A DNA stretch of 64,000 nucleotides from Ctena decussata (GCA_963989385.1 OZ022499.1:102966786-103030785), one strand, 5' to 3'. Shown: positions 34,283 to 44,930, counted from the stretch's first letter. Notes: a model not told the origin generated them from the letters alone. Program-made: numbers and translations.

Positions 34283-34642
34283 CTTTAAATAGAGGGTCTT
34301 ACATGAGTGCTCATGTATTATTGAATTTATTAAACGAGTTGGGGGAAAAGATAAGATGCGAGGCTATGCCGAGCATCTTATCGGTTCTCCCCAACGAGTT
34401 TAATAAATTCAGTAATACAGGAGCACAAATGCAAGATTCTATTTATCATATGACAGTAAAAATGCATTTTAATAGCAATTTTACATTAAAACGTCATGAT
34501 TTCCCCATTAGAAAACGCGAGGTTTTTATGGACGTCAACGCATATCGTTACTACGTAATTTGCATATTTAATCCACTAGTGGATTATCGTTTTTAATGCA
34601 TGGCTTTATTACACTCTCAAATGCGACGTCATATGATAAAGC
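34283..34642 (+). repeat. 360-bp repeat with inverted partner at 53612-53970
   Basis: It contains the palindrome ATTGAATTTATTAAACGAGT ... ACTCGTTTAATAAATTC with inner AGATAAGATGCGAGGC / GAGCATCTTATCGG, then ATCCACTAGTGGATTATCG and the end GCGACGTCATATGATAA. The partner copy lies ~19 kb away in the opposite orientation. No recognisable feature in 34645-34895. Confidence 0.75.
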
Positions 34643-34898
34643 TTAATAAATCATCTTCTGCATACACTAGTTATCATAGCTATAAAGAATAAGCTTTTGT
34701 CTATTGGAAATAGTACAGTCAGCCCTCTTTATAACAACATTTAGTACAACAGCAAATTCTTATTAATGCTCCAAAGTATTTTTGTCTGTAAACAGCATTT
34801 TTATAGGAAAGAAGTCAGTTCAACAGCAATATTTTGGGAACGATTGCTGTCGTTATGAACAAAATCCTTTTGATCATAAGTTTGTTAGGCAATTTATA

Positions 34899-35136
34899 TG
34901 AGCCACGACATGAAAAAACCAACAATGTGGTTGTGCAGCCAGCGCAGACTCAGATCAGCCTGGGCATCCGCCCAGTCTGACCAGAGTCTTCGCTAAGTGA
35001 TTAAAAGGTAGCTAAGGGTCTAAGCTACCTTCATGCGGACAGCGAAGACTCTGATAAGACTGGGCGAATGCCCAGGCTGATCTGAGTCTGCGCTGGGCGC
35101 ACAACCACATTGTTGGTTTTGTCGTGTCGCGGCTCA
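34899..35136. mobile_element. MITE family TGAGCCGCGACAC, copy 4
   Basis: TGAGCCACGACATGAAAAAA left and TTTTGTCGTGTCGCGGCTCA right. The interior has the family pair CTTCGCTAAG / CTTAGACCC-type arms. Flanked by TA on both sides. Confidence 0.8.
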
Positions 35137-35219
35137 TATCTTCTTGTTGACTGGATAGTGAAGTGGCTGATAAAGCCAAGAAATCATTCTTGTAAATGTT
35201 CATGAAATCCATGAGTATC

Positions 35220-35450
35220 ATAAAAGTATAGAGGAGTCGGGTAATTTCGGACAGCAGGTAAATTCTGACATAGCATTGCAAACAGTGAAAATCCAGATGA
35301 GACAGCTCATAATGAGCCGTCTCATCAGGATTTTCACTGTTTGCCCAGTTAATTTTGTTTAAATTCCAAAAAACTGACATATAAAGGAAACAATGTCACT
35401 GTCCAAATTTACCCGCTGTCCGAATTTACCCGACTTTCCTATACTTTTAC
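35220..35450. mobile_element. Palindromic MITE, GTCGGGTAA family
   Basis: About 45 bp of terminal inverted repeat (AAAAGTATAG..GTCGGGTAA / TTACCCGAC..CTATACTTTT) with inner ACAGCAGGTAAATT / AATTTACCCGCTGT. The centre carries the same GATGAGACAGCTCATAATGAG-type palindrome as the MITE at 23153. Confidence 0.7.
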
Positions 35451-35741
35451 ATTGAAAGCCATGGTTGTGTTTCCATTTTGATGAATGCTCAAAGAAACTT
35501 TAATCCGTGTAAAAGCTCTACCCACCTATTGCTTCATCTTGCCAGTACAGAAGTACAGGTATAGCAACTATTAATCCTAATAAACACCCCCGCTCGAATA
35601 AACACCCCCTACCCCTTTATTGAAAATAATGTTATGTTAACTTGTATTAATTCTTGTTCGCTTCTCTGGTAGCCCTTTGAAATGGGGTCTACTCTTAAAG
35701 GAAAGAATTTGCTCCTAGAACTAGAAGGGGTTGGGGGGCTT

Positions 35742-35760
35742 GGGGGGGGGGGGGGGGGGG
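35742..35760 (+). repeat. Poly-G tract (G19)
   Basis: Nineteen consecutive G, followed by AGGGAGGGGG. Potential G-quadruplex and a likely site of length error in the assembly. The surrounding 35455-35825 holds nothing else recognised. Confidence 0.9.
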
Positions 35761-35829
35761 AGGGAGGGGGTGCAGGTTGCAATAAGACACTGCAGTTGCT
35801 TCCTCTGGAGTATACACATCACCTTTATA

Positions 35830-36264
35830 TGAGGTGCGACGTGAGAAAACCAACAAAGTGATTGTGCGGACAGCGAAGACTCAGATCAGCCTGGGCATCC
35901 GCCCAGTCTGATCAGAGTCTTTGCTGTCCGCATGGTTGTAGCTTAGACCCTTAGCTACCCTTTGAGCACCTAACGAAGAGTCTGATCAAACTGGGCAGAA
36001 GCCCAGGCTGATCTGAGTCTGTGCTGTCTGCATGGTTGTAGCTTAGACCCTTAGCTACCCTTTGAGCACCTAACGAAGAGTCTGATCAAACTGGGCAGAA
36101 GCCCAGGCTGATATGAGTCTGTGCTGTCCGCATGGTTGTAGCTTAGACCCTTAGCTACCCTTTGAGCACCTAACGAAGAGTCTGATCAAACTGGGCAGAA
36201 GCCCAGGCTGATCTGTCTGTGCTTGGCGCACAACAACTTTGTTGGTTTTCTCGTGGCATGGCTC
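35830..36264. mobile_element. MITE family TGAGCCGCGACAC, copy 5, with 100-bp triplication
   Basis: The ends TGAGGTGCGACGTGAGAAAA / TTTTCTCGTGGCATGGCTCA are those of the family. The inside is expanded: a 100-bp unit starting CATGGTTGTAGCTTAGACCC occurs three times in tandem (35931, 36031, 36131) with one or two differences between copies. Confidence 0.85.
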
Positions 36265-36605
36265 ATATTGCTTATTAGAGATATTTTGGCAGTGGCTGTT
36301 TACTTCAATTTGGGCTCTCCAAGCTTTAAAATAACGCCCCCTTTCATAAAAATGCAACACCCCGGGGTATTTAATAGGATTAATATGCTACAGTCTCTGC
36401 ATCCCATTATTGCATTAAATTTTGGTTAGAGTTTTATGTGAGTTTTATGTGATGAGCAAGGTGCTGTCAGGTGAGCTGCCCTATAACGTTAAAGCAGGCA
36501 GTTTGTATTTATGGAGCTTTTCACTTTCAGGCTGAAGTGTCTAGTTTCCCTTTGTACATATGTAAAATAGTGGCTGAAATGGTGATGGCCCATGATTGTC
36601 TTCAG

Positions 36606-36789
36606 CAGAGCTCCAGATAAGAAGGGGTAACAGGGATAATTTTCCATATTTCTCAGTAAAAACATATAGGCATTGTGACCCCTCATTAGAATCCCCTCAT
36701 CAGTATGGTTCAATATATATTTTTTTCTTGAGAAATAAGTAAAATGATCCCAGAATTATTCCTGTAACCCTTTCTTATCTGGAGCTCTG
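36606..36789. mobile_element. MITE, CAGAGCTCCAGATAAGA family, copy 1
   Basis: The ends CAGAGCTCCAGATAAGAAGG / CTTATCTGGAGCTCTG are inverted. The core ATTGTGACCCCTCATTAGAA recurs at 37205, 25745 and 39460 in related elements. Confidence 0.7.
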
Positions 36790-36806
36790 AGATTCAGTGG
36801 TGTCCA

Positions 36807-37039
36807 GGGGCCGGTTGTTCAATACTAATGACATCATTAGTTAACATTTAGTTAAAATTTTAAATGTGAATATCTCAAACACATTGATTTTTGTTGAAAA
36901 AATGTGAGAAGCTTGCAAAAGCTTCTCACATTTTTTCAGCAAAAACAATATTGGTGTATTTGGTAAGGTCATACATCACTTAACAAGTTGACCTCTTAAT
37001 GGGCTCATTACGCTTATGATGCTTTGAACAACTGGGCCC
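36807..37039. mobile_element. MITE, GGGGCCGGTTGTTCAA family
   Basis: The ends GGGGCCGGTTGTTCAATACT / TTTGAACAACTGGGCCC are inverted. The centre AATGTGAGAAGCTTGCAAAA pairs with TTTTGCAAGCTTCTCACATT, extended by TGAAAAAA / TTTTTTCA. Confidence 0.75.
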
Positions 37040-37129
37040 AGGTGTACAGCAAATGATTGGCACCATGTGAAAAGTTACAACATATGCATATAGGGATACC
37101 CAGATCAGCTGAAGTGAAAAGATGATACA

Positions 37130-37332
37130 CAGAGCTCTAGATAAGAGGGAGTATTTGGTGATAATTAGGGATAATTTTTGTTAAATCTGCATAAAAACAT
37201 ATGTTGTGACCCCTCATCTGAACCGTCTCGACGAGACGGTTCAGATGAGGGGTCACAACATATGGTTTCATTGAGAAATAAAAAAAATTATCCTTAATTA
37301 TCATCAAATACGCCCTCTTATCTAGAGCTCTG
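37130..37332. mobile_element. MITE, CAGAGCTCTAGATAAGA family, copy 2 (near-perfect palindrome)
   Basis: CAGAGCTCTAGATAAGAGGG and its inverse at the right end enclose inner arms ATATGTTGTGACCCCTCATC / GATGAGGGGTCACAACATAT that meet at CCGTCTCGACGAGACGG. Possible 5-bp flanks ATACA on both sides. Confidence 0.8.
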
Positions 37333-37773
37333 ATACAACTTGTATGAATACTCAGGTCAGCTTGTACACCCACCCAGTCTGCTTGGAAACTTGTGTAATG
37401 CATAAAAAACCTACTTTACGTTTTCGGCTATAAGATGGGACTTCCTGTTTCCAAAGGTACCCAAATATGTAAATCAGTCTGTGTAATTTGGCTATTAGAT
37501 GGGTATTTCCCTTCCAAAACAATCCCAAAAATCTTGATTTTTGGAATGTTTGGAAGGGAAAAACATAAATCTTAAAACCGAATAAATACTCTATTAAGCC
37601 TAAGAAATCCATAAAATGAAAACTGAATTTTTGAGTTATCTATCCTTTAAAAACTGTACGGTTTTGAAAGGCCTTTGACTCTTTGTGGCTATTTCTTGTT
37701 GTATGAAAACATACATTGGGCTTCTGCAATAGAACTTACTTGACAAGGCGGCACTGCTGAGGGCTACAACATT

Positions 37774-37983
37774 TGAGCAATGACACAACAAAACCAACAA
37801 AGTGGCATGTGCGCCACAGGAAGACTTGAGATCAGCCTGGGCATCAGCCCAGTCTGATCAGTCTTTGCTTGCCCCTAAAAGGGCAGCAAGGAATCGAAGC
37901 TACCTCTATATGGATGCCCAGGCTGATCTGAGTCTTTACTGAGCACACATTCCACTTTGTTGGTTTTGTTGTGTTATAGCTCA
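37774..37983. mobile_element. MITE family TGAGCCGCGACAC, copy 6
   Basis: TTGAGCAATGACACAACAAA left and TTTTGTTGTGTTATAGCTCA right. Slightly short (210 bp), with interior GAGATCAGCCTGGGCATC / GATGCCCAGGCTGATCTGAG. Confidence 0.7.
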
Positions 37984-38373
37984 TTTCTATAATGGAAGAA
38001 AAATTATCCAGGCATGACATCAAAACCCAGCCTTCCAGGAGCTTTGAGTTGGGGGAACGCCATTAAGTGAGTGCATTGTCATGTTTTTCTGCCATGTTGA
38101 CAAGGGGAACAACTTTTATGACTTCCTGATAACTTCCCTGGATGATATAGCCGTTCCAGAATGAGGTATGCTCTTGAAGAGATATCCTCCGTTTAGCAGG
38201 AATGCAAAAATGAAAACAGCAGAGTTGCTTTCGCTGAACATGCACCCATTTACTGTAAGTGGGTACTTGCGAACAGTAACAGTCCACATCAGCCCAGACC
38301 CAGACTTCCACATAGTGATGGGACTCTGAATAACTGGTGAGGCTGGGTGGTACCGAGGTGAATATATATGTGA

Positions 38374-38376
<3 letters not shown>

Positions 38377-38405
<29 letters not shown>

Positions 38406-38406
38406 G
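38377..38406 (+). repeat. Poly-G tract (G30)
   Basis: Thirty consecutive G, the longest homopolymer G run of the window, 40 bp before array element F. Potential quadruplex; the length may be unreliable. Confidence 0.9.
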
Positions 38407-38447
38407 CTTGAAAATATATGACATAATTAGGATCAGTTTGATGAGAA

Positions 38448-39429
38448 TTTTTATACGCCCGTTTTGAAAAAACGGACGTATTATGTCATGGCGCTGTCCG
38501 TCCGTCCGTCTGTCCGTCCGTCCGTCCGTAAACATTCTTGTGCGCGCCATAACTCATTAACCATTTGGGATATATTCATGATATTTGGTAGGAATATGTA
38601 GGAGGTTGGGGGAACGTGTCGCGTACAGAAGTGGTTGCTCCCCCTTCCTTAGTTTCCAAGTTATGCCCCTTTGATTAATTTTTTCCCTGCAAGTCTTGTG
38701 CGCACCATAACTAGATAACAGTTTGGGATAACTTAATGAAACTTCATAGCAATGTGTATGAAGACCCAACGATGTGTCGCGTACAACAATGGCTGCTCTC
38801 CCCTTCTTCATTTTAGAGTTACATCCCTTTCATTAGTACTTGTTGACTTTTTGTGTATACTAACCTTGTACATACCATAACTTGGTAACCATTTGGAATA
38901 TCATGATGAAACTTTATAACAATGTGCATGATCACAAGACAGTGTGTCACATATAAGAATGGTTGCTCCCCCTTTCTTAATTTTGGAGTAACCTCCCTTT
39001 GATTAGTATATTTTAGGTGTTTCTCATTCACTCCATATCTCCTTAAACTTTTGAAATATTAGAATGAAACTGTAGGAATGTGTATAATAATGAGGCAATG
39101 TATCCTGAGCAAGAACCACAACTCTGGCTTACTTACTGAATTACCTGCCCTTGCATAAATATCCTGTTTACTCTGTAACATTTCAACTGTTTAAAATATT
39201 GTAGTGATGCCAAGGGAATGTAATACAACCAAGAATGTTATATCTAGTATATTTAGTTTATCTCCCTTGACTTGATATACTTATGTTGAATAGTTAAATT
39301 CATTTATTATAGAGTGGTTGCCTCTGTTTGTCTGTGTGTCTATCCTTTTGTAAACAGTCTTGTTCATTCTGTAACTCCTTTATGACATTTAAACGGGCGT
39401 ATTATGCGCCGCTTGCGAAGCCCTTGTTT
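38448..39429 (+). mobile_element. Array element F (Helentron-like)
   Basis: The 5' end TTTTTATACGCCCGTTTTGA forms a hairpin with AAACGGACGTAT, then a (GTCC)n tract at 38494-38528. Core units are ~158-170 bp (ACCATAACT / CCATAACTC at 38544, 38703 and 38875). At the 3' end AAACGGGCGTAT (39391-39402) is the exact inverse of the 5' ATACGCCCGTTT, then hairpin GCTTGCGAAGC and CCTTGTTTT. Confidence 0.85.
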
Positions 39430-39454
39430 TGCCTTTTAATATTTGTTGTGATAT

Positions 39455-39510
39455 CTCATTAGAATCGCCTCCGGTGAGGTGACTCTAATGAAATATCACA
39501 ATATATATTT
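39455..39510. repeat. Short palindrome related to the CAGAGCTC MITEs
   Basis: GTGATATCTCATTAGAATCG and its inverse GACTCTAATGAAATATCAC. A core fragment of the family at 36606 and 37130, probably a decayed copy. 39510-40000 otherwise shows nothing recognisable. Confidence 0.45.
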
Positions 39511-39999
39511 AAATCTAAAACATGGATAAATGATCTCAAGCTGTCATCAGATACTCCTTATCATCTGGGGTCCTACATATTACACATAACGCAGAGGTCC
39601 AGATGGCGGGGCGGAAGCCTCAAAGCCCAACTCCTGGATCCTGGGCTGACAGAGCAGCATGAAATGGTCGTCAGTGTCTGTTTTCTATCCAGTTAGGAAA
39701 TATTCAATGACCAGTGAAGCCTTTACCAGACTGGGAAGGTGTGCAGGCTGACAAGAGACCTTGCTGTTTACATGTTCTGTCGTATTGATTTTCCAAAGCT
39801 GGTGGTGCAAACACATTTTTTTTTGTTTCATTTTGTGATATCTTTTTTTATATGTTTTTACAAGATTTTGAACCAACAATAAAATATATAAAGATCTGCT
39901 CACACTCCGGCCTTGTTAATGAAGTCTCCCAGTCTTGACCTGCACCTGAATGAATGCACTGGACAATAAAAGCCTGTATGATAGAGTACCATATTCACG

Positions 40000-40245
40000 T
40001 TGGTAATACCAATTGGCAATATGCCTATCTAGCTGTGCTGTCGACAGATCCACTACAAAACAAAACGGCTGTCAACCAAGAATATGGCCGTAAGCATTAC
40101 CGATAACAGCAAATGATACTTTTGTTAATGGCTGTTGACTGAGCTAATTATGCTGTTGATTGTCTCGTTTGACAGCCACTTGTGCATGTATGGCAATTGA
40201 CTGGCTCAGTCGACAGCACAGGTAGGGTAATTGGTATCTTCACGA
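40000..40245. repeat. Imperfect palindromic element with GTGCTGTCGACAG ends
   Basis: AATACCAATT...TAGCTGTGCTGTCGAC at the left and GTCGACAGCACAGGTA...AATTGGTAT at the right are inverted. An internal TTGACAGCC / GGCTGTCAA pair fits a decayed MITE. Confidence 0.5.
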
Positions 40246-40416
40246 TGATATTTATTTGGCAAAAATTGCTGTAACAGTCTTTAGAATGACCCCAAATATA
40301 TGAACTTCTGCTTTGAGTTGGGCTTTTCCATTCCAAAACAATCCCAAAAATTTAGATCAATCTCAAAAATCTAGATCCAGCTTATAAGATGGATCTAGAT
40401 GTTAGGGATTGTTGTC

Positions 40417-40640
40417 AGGGATGTAACTAGGGGAAATTTCTTTATACGCACAACCATGTTTTATTCTCTATTTCTTGAATGGAAAGCTTGATTTTCAGCC
40501 ACTTTGGCAATTGCTATTGAAATCTAGTCTGATTTAAAAAATTTCAGCATGCAAATATGCAGGTGCGTTTTGAAATTTTGTCAATTTTGACAAAATTTTA
40601 ATACGCACCTGCGTATTTGCCGTATAGGTAGCTACGCCCT
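40417..40640. mobile_element. MITE, GGGCGTAGTTA family, copy 2
   Basis: AGGGATGTAACTAGGGG left and GGTAGCTACGCCCT right. The interior (GCACAACCATGTTTTAT; TACGCACCTGCGTATTTGC) matches the copy at 2545-2787. Confidence 0.6.
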
Positions 40641-40846
40641 TGGTTGTGAAAGGGAAAACTCACAAAAGACACACTATGTTTTGCAGAAAAAAAATGTGAG
40701 GAGCCCTTCAAACTGTTCCGGCAAAAATACTGAGACACTTGTTTAAACATACATGTATTTTATTCGTTTTGAAATTTTTGAATACATACATTTATATAGT
40801 TAATATCTCAGTATAAAATGGATGGATGACTTGCAATTTTATGTCC

Positions 40847-42332
40847 TTTTTATGCCCCCGAAGGAACTTTGGATGGCATATTAAAATCGAACTGTCCGTC
40901 CGTCCGACTGTCCGTCCGTCCGTCCTTCCGTTACAAATCGTGTCTCAGCGATATCTTAAAAACTGCTGAAGCAAATTTAATGAAACTTCACAGAAAGATA
41001 AAGCATAATGAGAAGGTGTGTTGCGCGCAAGACTTAGGTCCCTACGCCCAAGGTCAAGGCCACAATTGAGTCAAAGGTCATATTGTGTCTCAAAATCGTG
41101 TCTCAGTGATAATTTTAAAACTACTGAAGCAAATTTGATGAAACTTCACAGAAAGATAAAGCATAATGAGAAGGTGTGTCACGCACAAGACTTAGGTCCC
41201 TATGCCCAAGGTCAAGGCCACAATTGGGTCATAGGTCAAATTGTGTCTCAAAATCGTGGCTCAGCGATAATTTTAAACTACTGAAGCAAATTTGATGTAA
41301 CTTCACAGAAAGATAAAGCATAATGAGAAGGTGTGTCGTGCACAAGACTTAGGTCCCTACGCCCAAGGTCAAGGCCACGGTTGGGTCAAAAGTCAAATTG
41401 TGTCTCAAAGTTGGCTCTCAGCGATTACTTGTAAACTACTGAAGCAAATTTAATGAAACTCCACAGAAAGATGAAACATAATGAGAAGTTGTGTTGCAAG
41501 TAAGATTTGGGTTGCCAGGTTCACGGTCAAGGTCACAATTAGGGGTCAAAGGTCAAATCTTGCCTCAGTGATAACTTAAAACCTGCTGAAGCGAATGCCA
41601 TCAAACTTCACAGAAAGGTAAACCATAATGAGATGGTATGTTACACACAATATTTAGGATCCCAAATCTAAGGTCAAGTTCACAATCTGGGGTCAGCTGT
41701 CAAATATCTCCGCAATTACTCAGAAAAGTACCAAAGCAAACTTTAAAGAAAGATAAAGCCTAATGAGATTATTTACCATATACAAGACATAGGTTCCCAC
41801 ACCCAAGGTCAAGGTCATAGCCAGAGGTCAAAGGTCAAGTCATTCATCCTCAATTACCTAAAAACTACTGAAGCAAACTTCATTAAACTTCATGAAAAGG
41901 CATAAAACAGTGAGCCAATATGTCGCAGACAAATTATGGTTTTGTTGTCCAAGGTCAGGATCACAGTCAGGGCTCAGAGGTCAGTTCATGTCTCTGAACT
42001 GACTCAAAACTGCTGAAGCGAATATCATCGAGTTTCACAGAAAGGTAAAGCATGATAAAATGGTAAGGTAAAGAAAAGTAAAGTATAATAATAAGTTATG
42101 TATGGTGCGACATTAGGTTCCCACACCCAATGCCAAGGACACAACACAGTTTGGTTAGTGGTTGAATTAAGTCTCCTTGAATCTGCTTAAACTTCCAAAA
42201 TGCATTTAAACATTACAGAAAAGTAAAACCAAATGAGAATGTATATCATGTGCTAGACTCAGGTTCTGTGCCCGAGGTCAAGGTCACAACTAGGGCTCAC
42301 AGGTCAGTTTAAGGGGCCTTCGGGTTCTTGTT
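40847..42332 (+). mobile_element. Array element G (Helentron-like)
   Basis: The 5' end TTTTTATGCCCCCGAAGG folds with GGCATA, then a GTCC tract (40893-40925). Core units are ~161 bp (GTGTCTCAGCGAT at 40938, 41099 and onward; AACTTCACAGAAAGATAAAG), diverging to the right. The 3' end CCTTCGGGTTCTTGTT carries CCTTCGGG, the inverse of the 5' CCCGAAGG. The flanks match an uninterrupted site at ~23632-23675. Confidence 0.8.
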
Positions 42333-42399
42333 AGCAGTATTTCAGTCATATCAGGACAGAACTAAGACGCTTTTTCGTTTTGTAACAGTCTTGGAAACA

Positions 42400-42648
42400 A
42401 AAAGCAGACAACAAAATTTACGTCTGCAGCACCAAAAAGCAGACAACAAAATTTAGGTTTGCAACACCAAAAAGCAGACAACAAAATTGATGTCTGCAAA
42501 AATAGAAAAAATGCCTTGTCCAAGACATTTCATATTGAGAATTCAAAGACTAGAGGGCTAACAGTATACATCTAGATGAGGCGGCTCCTCAGGATCTACC
42601 CTGTTTGCAAATTATGCCATTTTCATCACTGGCGCTTTAAGTGTTAAC
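42400..42648. repeat. 35-bp tandem repeat and CTTTAAGTGTT MITE fragment
   Basis: A unit containing AAAGCAGACAACAAAATTTA occurs three times (42400-42500). It is followed by a partial CCCTTAAAGCGCCA-type MITE: GATGAGGCGGCTC, CTGTTTGCAAATT, end GGCGCTTTAAGTGTT. The left end is not clear. Confidence 0.55.
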
Positions 42649-42737
42649 CAGGTGTGATAATTGTCTGGGCATGGGTGGTTCTGCTTAGGCCTCAAAACAG
42701 TTTTTATCACAATGCTGCTGGTGGGAGTCTCCTCCCC

Positions 42738-42919
42738 TTAACACTTTAAGCGCCAAAAATGAAAATAGTTGAATTTGCAAACAGCATAGATCCACATGGG
42801 GCAGTTCTTATAATCTGCCTCATCTGAATCTCATCTGAATAGCTTGGACAAGATAAATATCTTTTTAATCTTGCAGGTGTAAATTTTGCTGTCTGCCTTT
42901 TTTGAGCTTTCAGGGTTAA
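42738..42919. mobile_element. MITE, TTAAAGCGCCA family, copy near the zinc-finger gene
   Basis: TAACACTTTAAGCGCCAAAA left and a decayed TTTCAGGGTTAA right. The interior GAATTTGCAAACAGCATAGA resembles 23180-23200. It ends ~50 bp from the zinc-finger poly(A) signal. Confidence 0.5.
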
Positions 42920-42967
42920 TATCTTATAGTTGAAAAGACAACTTCTTTTCTTAATCGATTGCAGCAG

Positions 42968-42973
42968 TTTATT
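42968..42973 (-). terminator. Poly(A) signal of the zinc-finger gene
   Basis: AATAAA on the minus strand, about 26 bases after the stop codon of the zinc-finger ORF. A very short 3' UTR would result. Its position and identity are canonical, but use is not shown. Confidence 0.45.
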
Positions 42974-42998
42974 TTGTTCTGTATCATTTTCACAATTT

Positions 42999-44930
42999 TT
43001 ATCTTTTGTTCCTTTCCTTATGCATAGTTCTTTTGTGTTTTCTAACACCGCTTTTTTCCTTGAAAAGTTTCCCACAAATATTGCATTCCTCTGTGCGGTC
43101 TGTAGTCTGTTTCTTGATATGTGTCTTCATATGCTTTCGAATAGATTTTAACGTCTTAAAAGATTTGTTACAAATATCACAAAAGTGTGCTCTGTCTGTA
43201 ATATGCACGTCCTTATGGTGGTGCAAGGCTGACGGGCAACGAAACTTCTTATCACACACTGTACACTGAAATGTTTTAGCATCAGAATGTGTAAACGAGT
43301 GAGCTTTTAGAGCTGCTGATGTCCTGAATCTTCTTCCGCACTTTTTGCAATGAAATGGCTTATCCCCTGAATGGATCAATTTATGGTCCCGCAGGGTTCT
43401 GGCCTCTGTAAATCCTACTGAACATATATTGCAGGTATATGGATTATCAGATTTGTGTTTGTTCATATGTTTTCTTAAGTTCCCTTCATGCGAAAACTGT
43501 TTGCCGCAAACATTGCATTTGTATGGAGTTTCGCCAGTATGGACAACCATGTGACGCTCCAGGAAATAATGATTTAAAAATTTGTTTTGGCAAATATTAC
43601 AACTAATGCTATTCTCTCGTTTGTGCATGGAAATATGCTTCTTTAGCTCCTTGGCGTTTGACAATGTTTGCGCACACGTTTTACACTTCACAGGTGATTT
43701 TTTTAAGTATTCCTCTACAAAACATACATGTTTTAAATGATTCATGAGATCGGAGCGTGATGAAAATGCCTTCTTGCATCTTCGACAACTTGCAAATAGG
43801 TGCTCCTTGTGAATGCGTGCTTTGTGCCTACAAAGAGCTGTTTTGAACTTGAAACTCCTCCCACAAACATTGCAGACCTCTTTTGCTTCACCAGTATGAA
43901 TTAATTTGTGTTGAATGATAGCAGATGAATAGGAGAATGACTTTTTACACACAGAACAGTGGTAGGGCTTCTCTCGTGTATGAACACGCTGATGTAATTT
44001 AAGGTAGCCTTGACTAAGTGTTTTACTGCATATGTTACATTTCGAATTTCGCTCACCCGTGTGATTGTATTTATGTCGCTTTAGTCTAGGTAAATCACAG
44101 AAGCCTTTTGAACATATCTCACATTTATATGGATATTTATTGGTGTGTAGTATTGTATGATGTGTATGATGGCTCTTTGTTTTAAATGTCTTCTTGCATA
44201 AATCACAGGAATAAGGTCTGTCGTTAAAGTGAACATGACGCTTATGGCTTTTCATATGGGAGGAAGACTTAAACTTTTTATCACATATGCTACATTTATG
44301 ATTTCGGATGTCAGTATGGCGTTTCATATGCTGTGACAGACACCGGGAAACTCTAAACTGCTTTGAGCACACTTGGCATGTATGCCTCTTCTCTCTGGTA
44401 TGTATTCGGATATGTTGTTGAAGGTTTGAGGAATAAGTAAATGTTTTTTGACAAATCGCACACTGGTGAATTTTATTGGGGCCGTTGTGAACAGTCATAT
44501 GTGTCCTGAGTGATTCTGCTACAGCAAACGCTCGGCCACAGATCTCACATACAAAACGTTTGATACCTAGATGTGATAAGGTATGAGCCCTCAGATCGGA
44601 CATAGCTAACAGGCGTCGACCACAAAGATCACAGAGGAAGTCCTTTTGCACACCATGTGTGTATTTATGTTGGACAAGTCCAGACATCCACATAAAACTC
44701 TTGTTGCATGTTTTACAGGAATATGGTTTGTCATTGCTGTGAATACGCATATGCTGTCGTAGATTACATAGAAGTGAAAACATTTTGCCACACATATCGC
44801 AGCTGTGTACTGTAGTGTCAATATGCAGTTTCATATGGAGTTTCAAACTAGCATATGACTTATAGAAATTGTCACAAATATCGCATTTGAACGTTTTTGG
44901 TGTGTTACGAATTTGTACATGCTCTTTCAT
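42999..44930 (-). CDS. C2H2 zinc-finger protein, 22 fingers
   Basis: One open exon of 643 codons on the minus strand. From residue 16 to ~637 it is an unbroken row of 22 C-x2-C-x12-H-x3-5-H fingers. Fingers 2, 6, 12, 16, 17 and 19 are near-canonical; finger 11 is one residue short (x11). Finger 14 ends in Cys instead of His (C2HC). Linkers vary, with a few TGE(K/T)P-like (HTREKPY, HTGETPY, HSGDKPF). No KRAB, BTB, SCAN or other effector domain is present. It is probably a nuclear sequence-specific DNA-binding transcription regulator. An in-frame TAG lies 27 bases before the ATG. An acceptor-like ACATCAG sits 5 bases before it, so a non-coding 5' exon upstream is likely. It is convergent with TBCB. 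Orthology within this large, fast-evolving family cannot be assigned. Confidence 0.9.
   Translation of the reverse strand: MKEHVQIRNTPKTFKCDICDNFYKSYASLKLHMKLHIDTTVHSCDMCGKMFSLLCNLRQHMRIHSNDKPYSCKTCNKSFMWMSGLVQHKYTHGVQKDFLCDLCGRRLLAMSDLRAHTLSHLGIKRFVCEICGRAFAVAESLRTHMTVHNGPNKIHQCAICQKTFTYSSNLQQHIRIHTREKRHTCQVCSKQFRVSRCLSQHMKRHTDIRNHKCSICDKKFKSSSHMKSHKRHVHFNDRPYSCDLCKKTFKTKSHHTHHTILHTNKYPYKCEICSKGFCDLPRLKRHKYNHTGERNSKCNICSKTLSQGYLKLHQRVHTREKPYHCSVCKKSFSYSSAIIQHKLIHTGEAKEVCNVCGRSFKFKTALCRHKARIHKEHLFASCRRCKKAFSSRSDLMNHLKHVCFVEEYLKKSPVKCKTCAQTLSNAKELKKHISMHKRENSISCNICQNKFLNHYFLERHMVVHTGETPYKCNVCGKQFSHEGNLRKHMNKHKSDNPYTCNICSVGFTEARTLRDHKLIHSGDKPFHCKKCGRRFRTSAALKAHSFTHSDAKTFQCTVCDKKFRCPSALHHHKDVHITDRAHFCDICNKSFKTLKSIRKHMKTHIKKQTTDRTEECNICGKLFKEKSGVRKHKRTMHKERNKR

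Noticed and set aside
38116..38550. 144-codon minus-strand ORF containing a proline run
   Set aside because: The proline run is the antisense of the G30 tract and the rest crosses the GTCC microsatellite of element F.
44606..44821. ORFs overlapping the zinc-finger gene in other frames (42930-43269, 44606-44821)
   Set aside because: Alternative-frame shadows of the 643-codon zinc-finger ORF.
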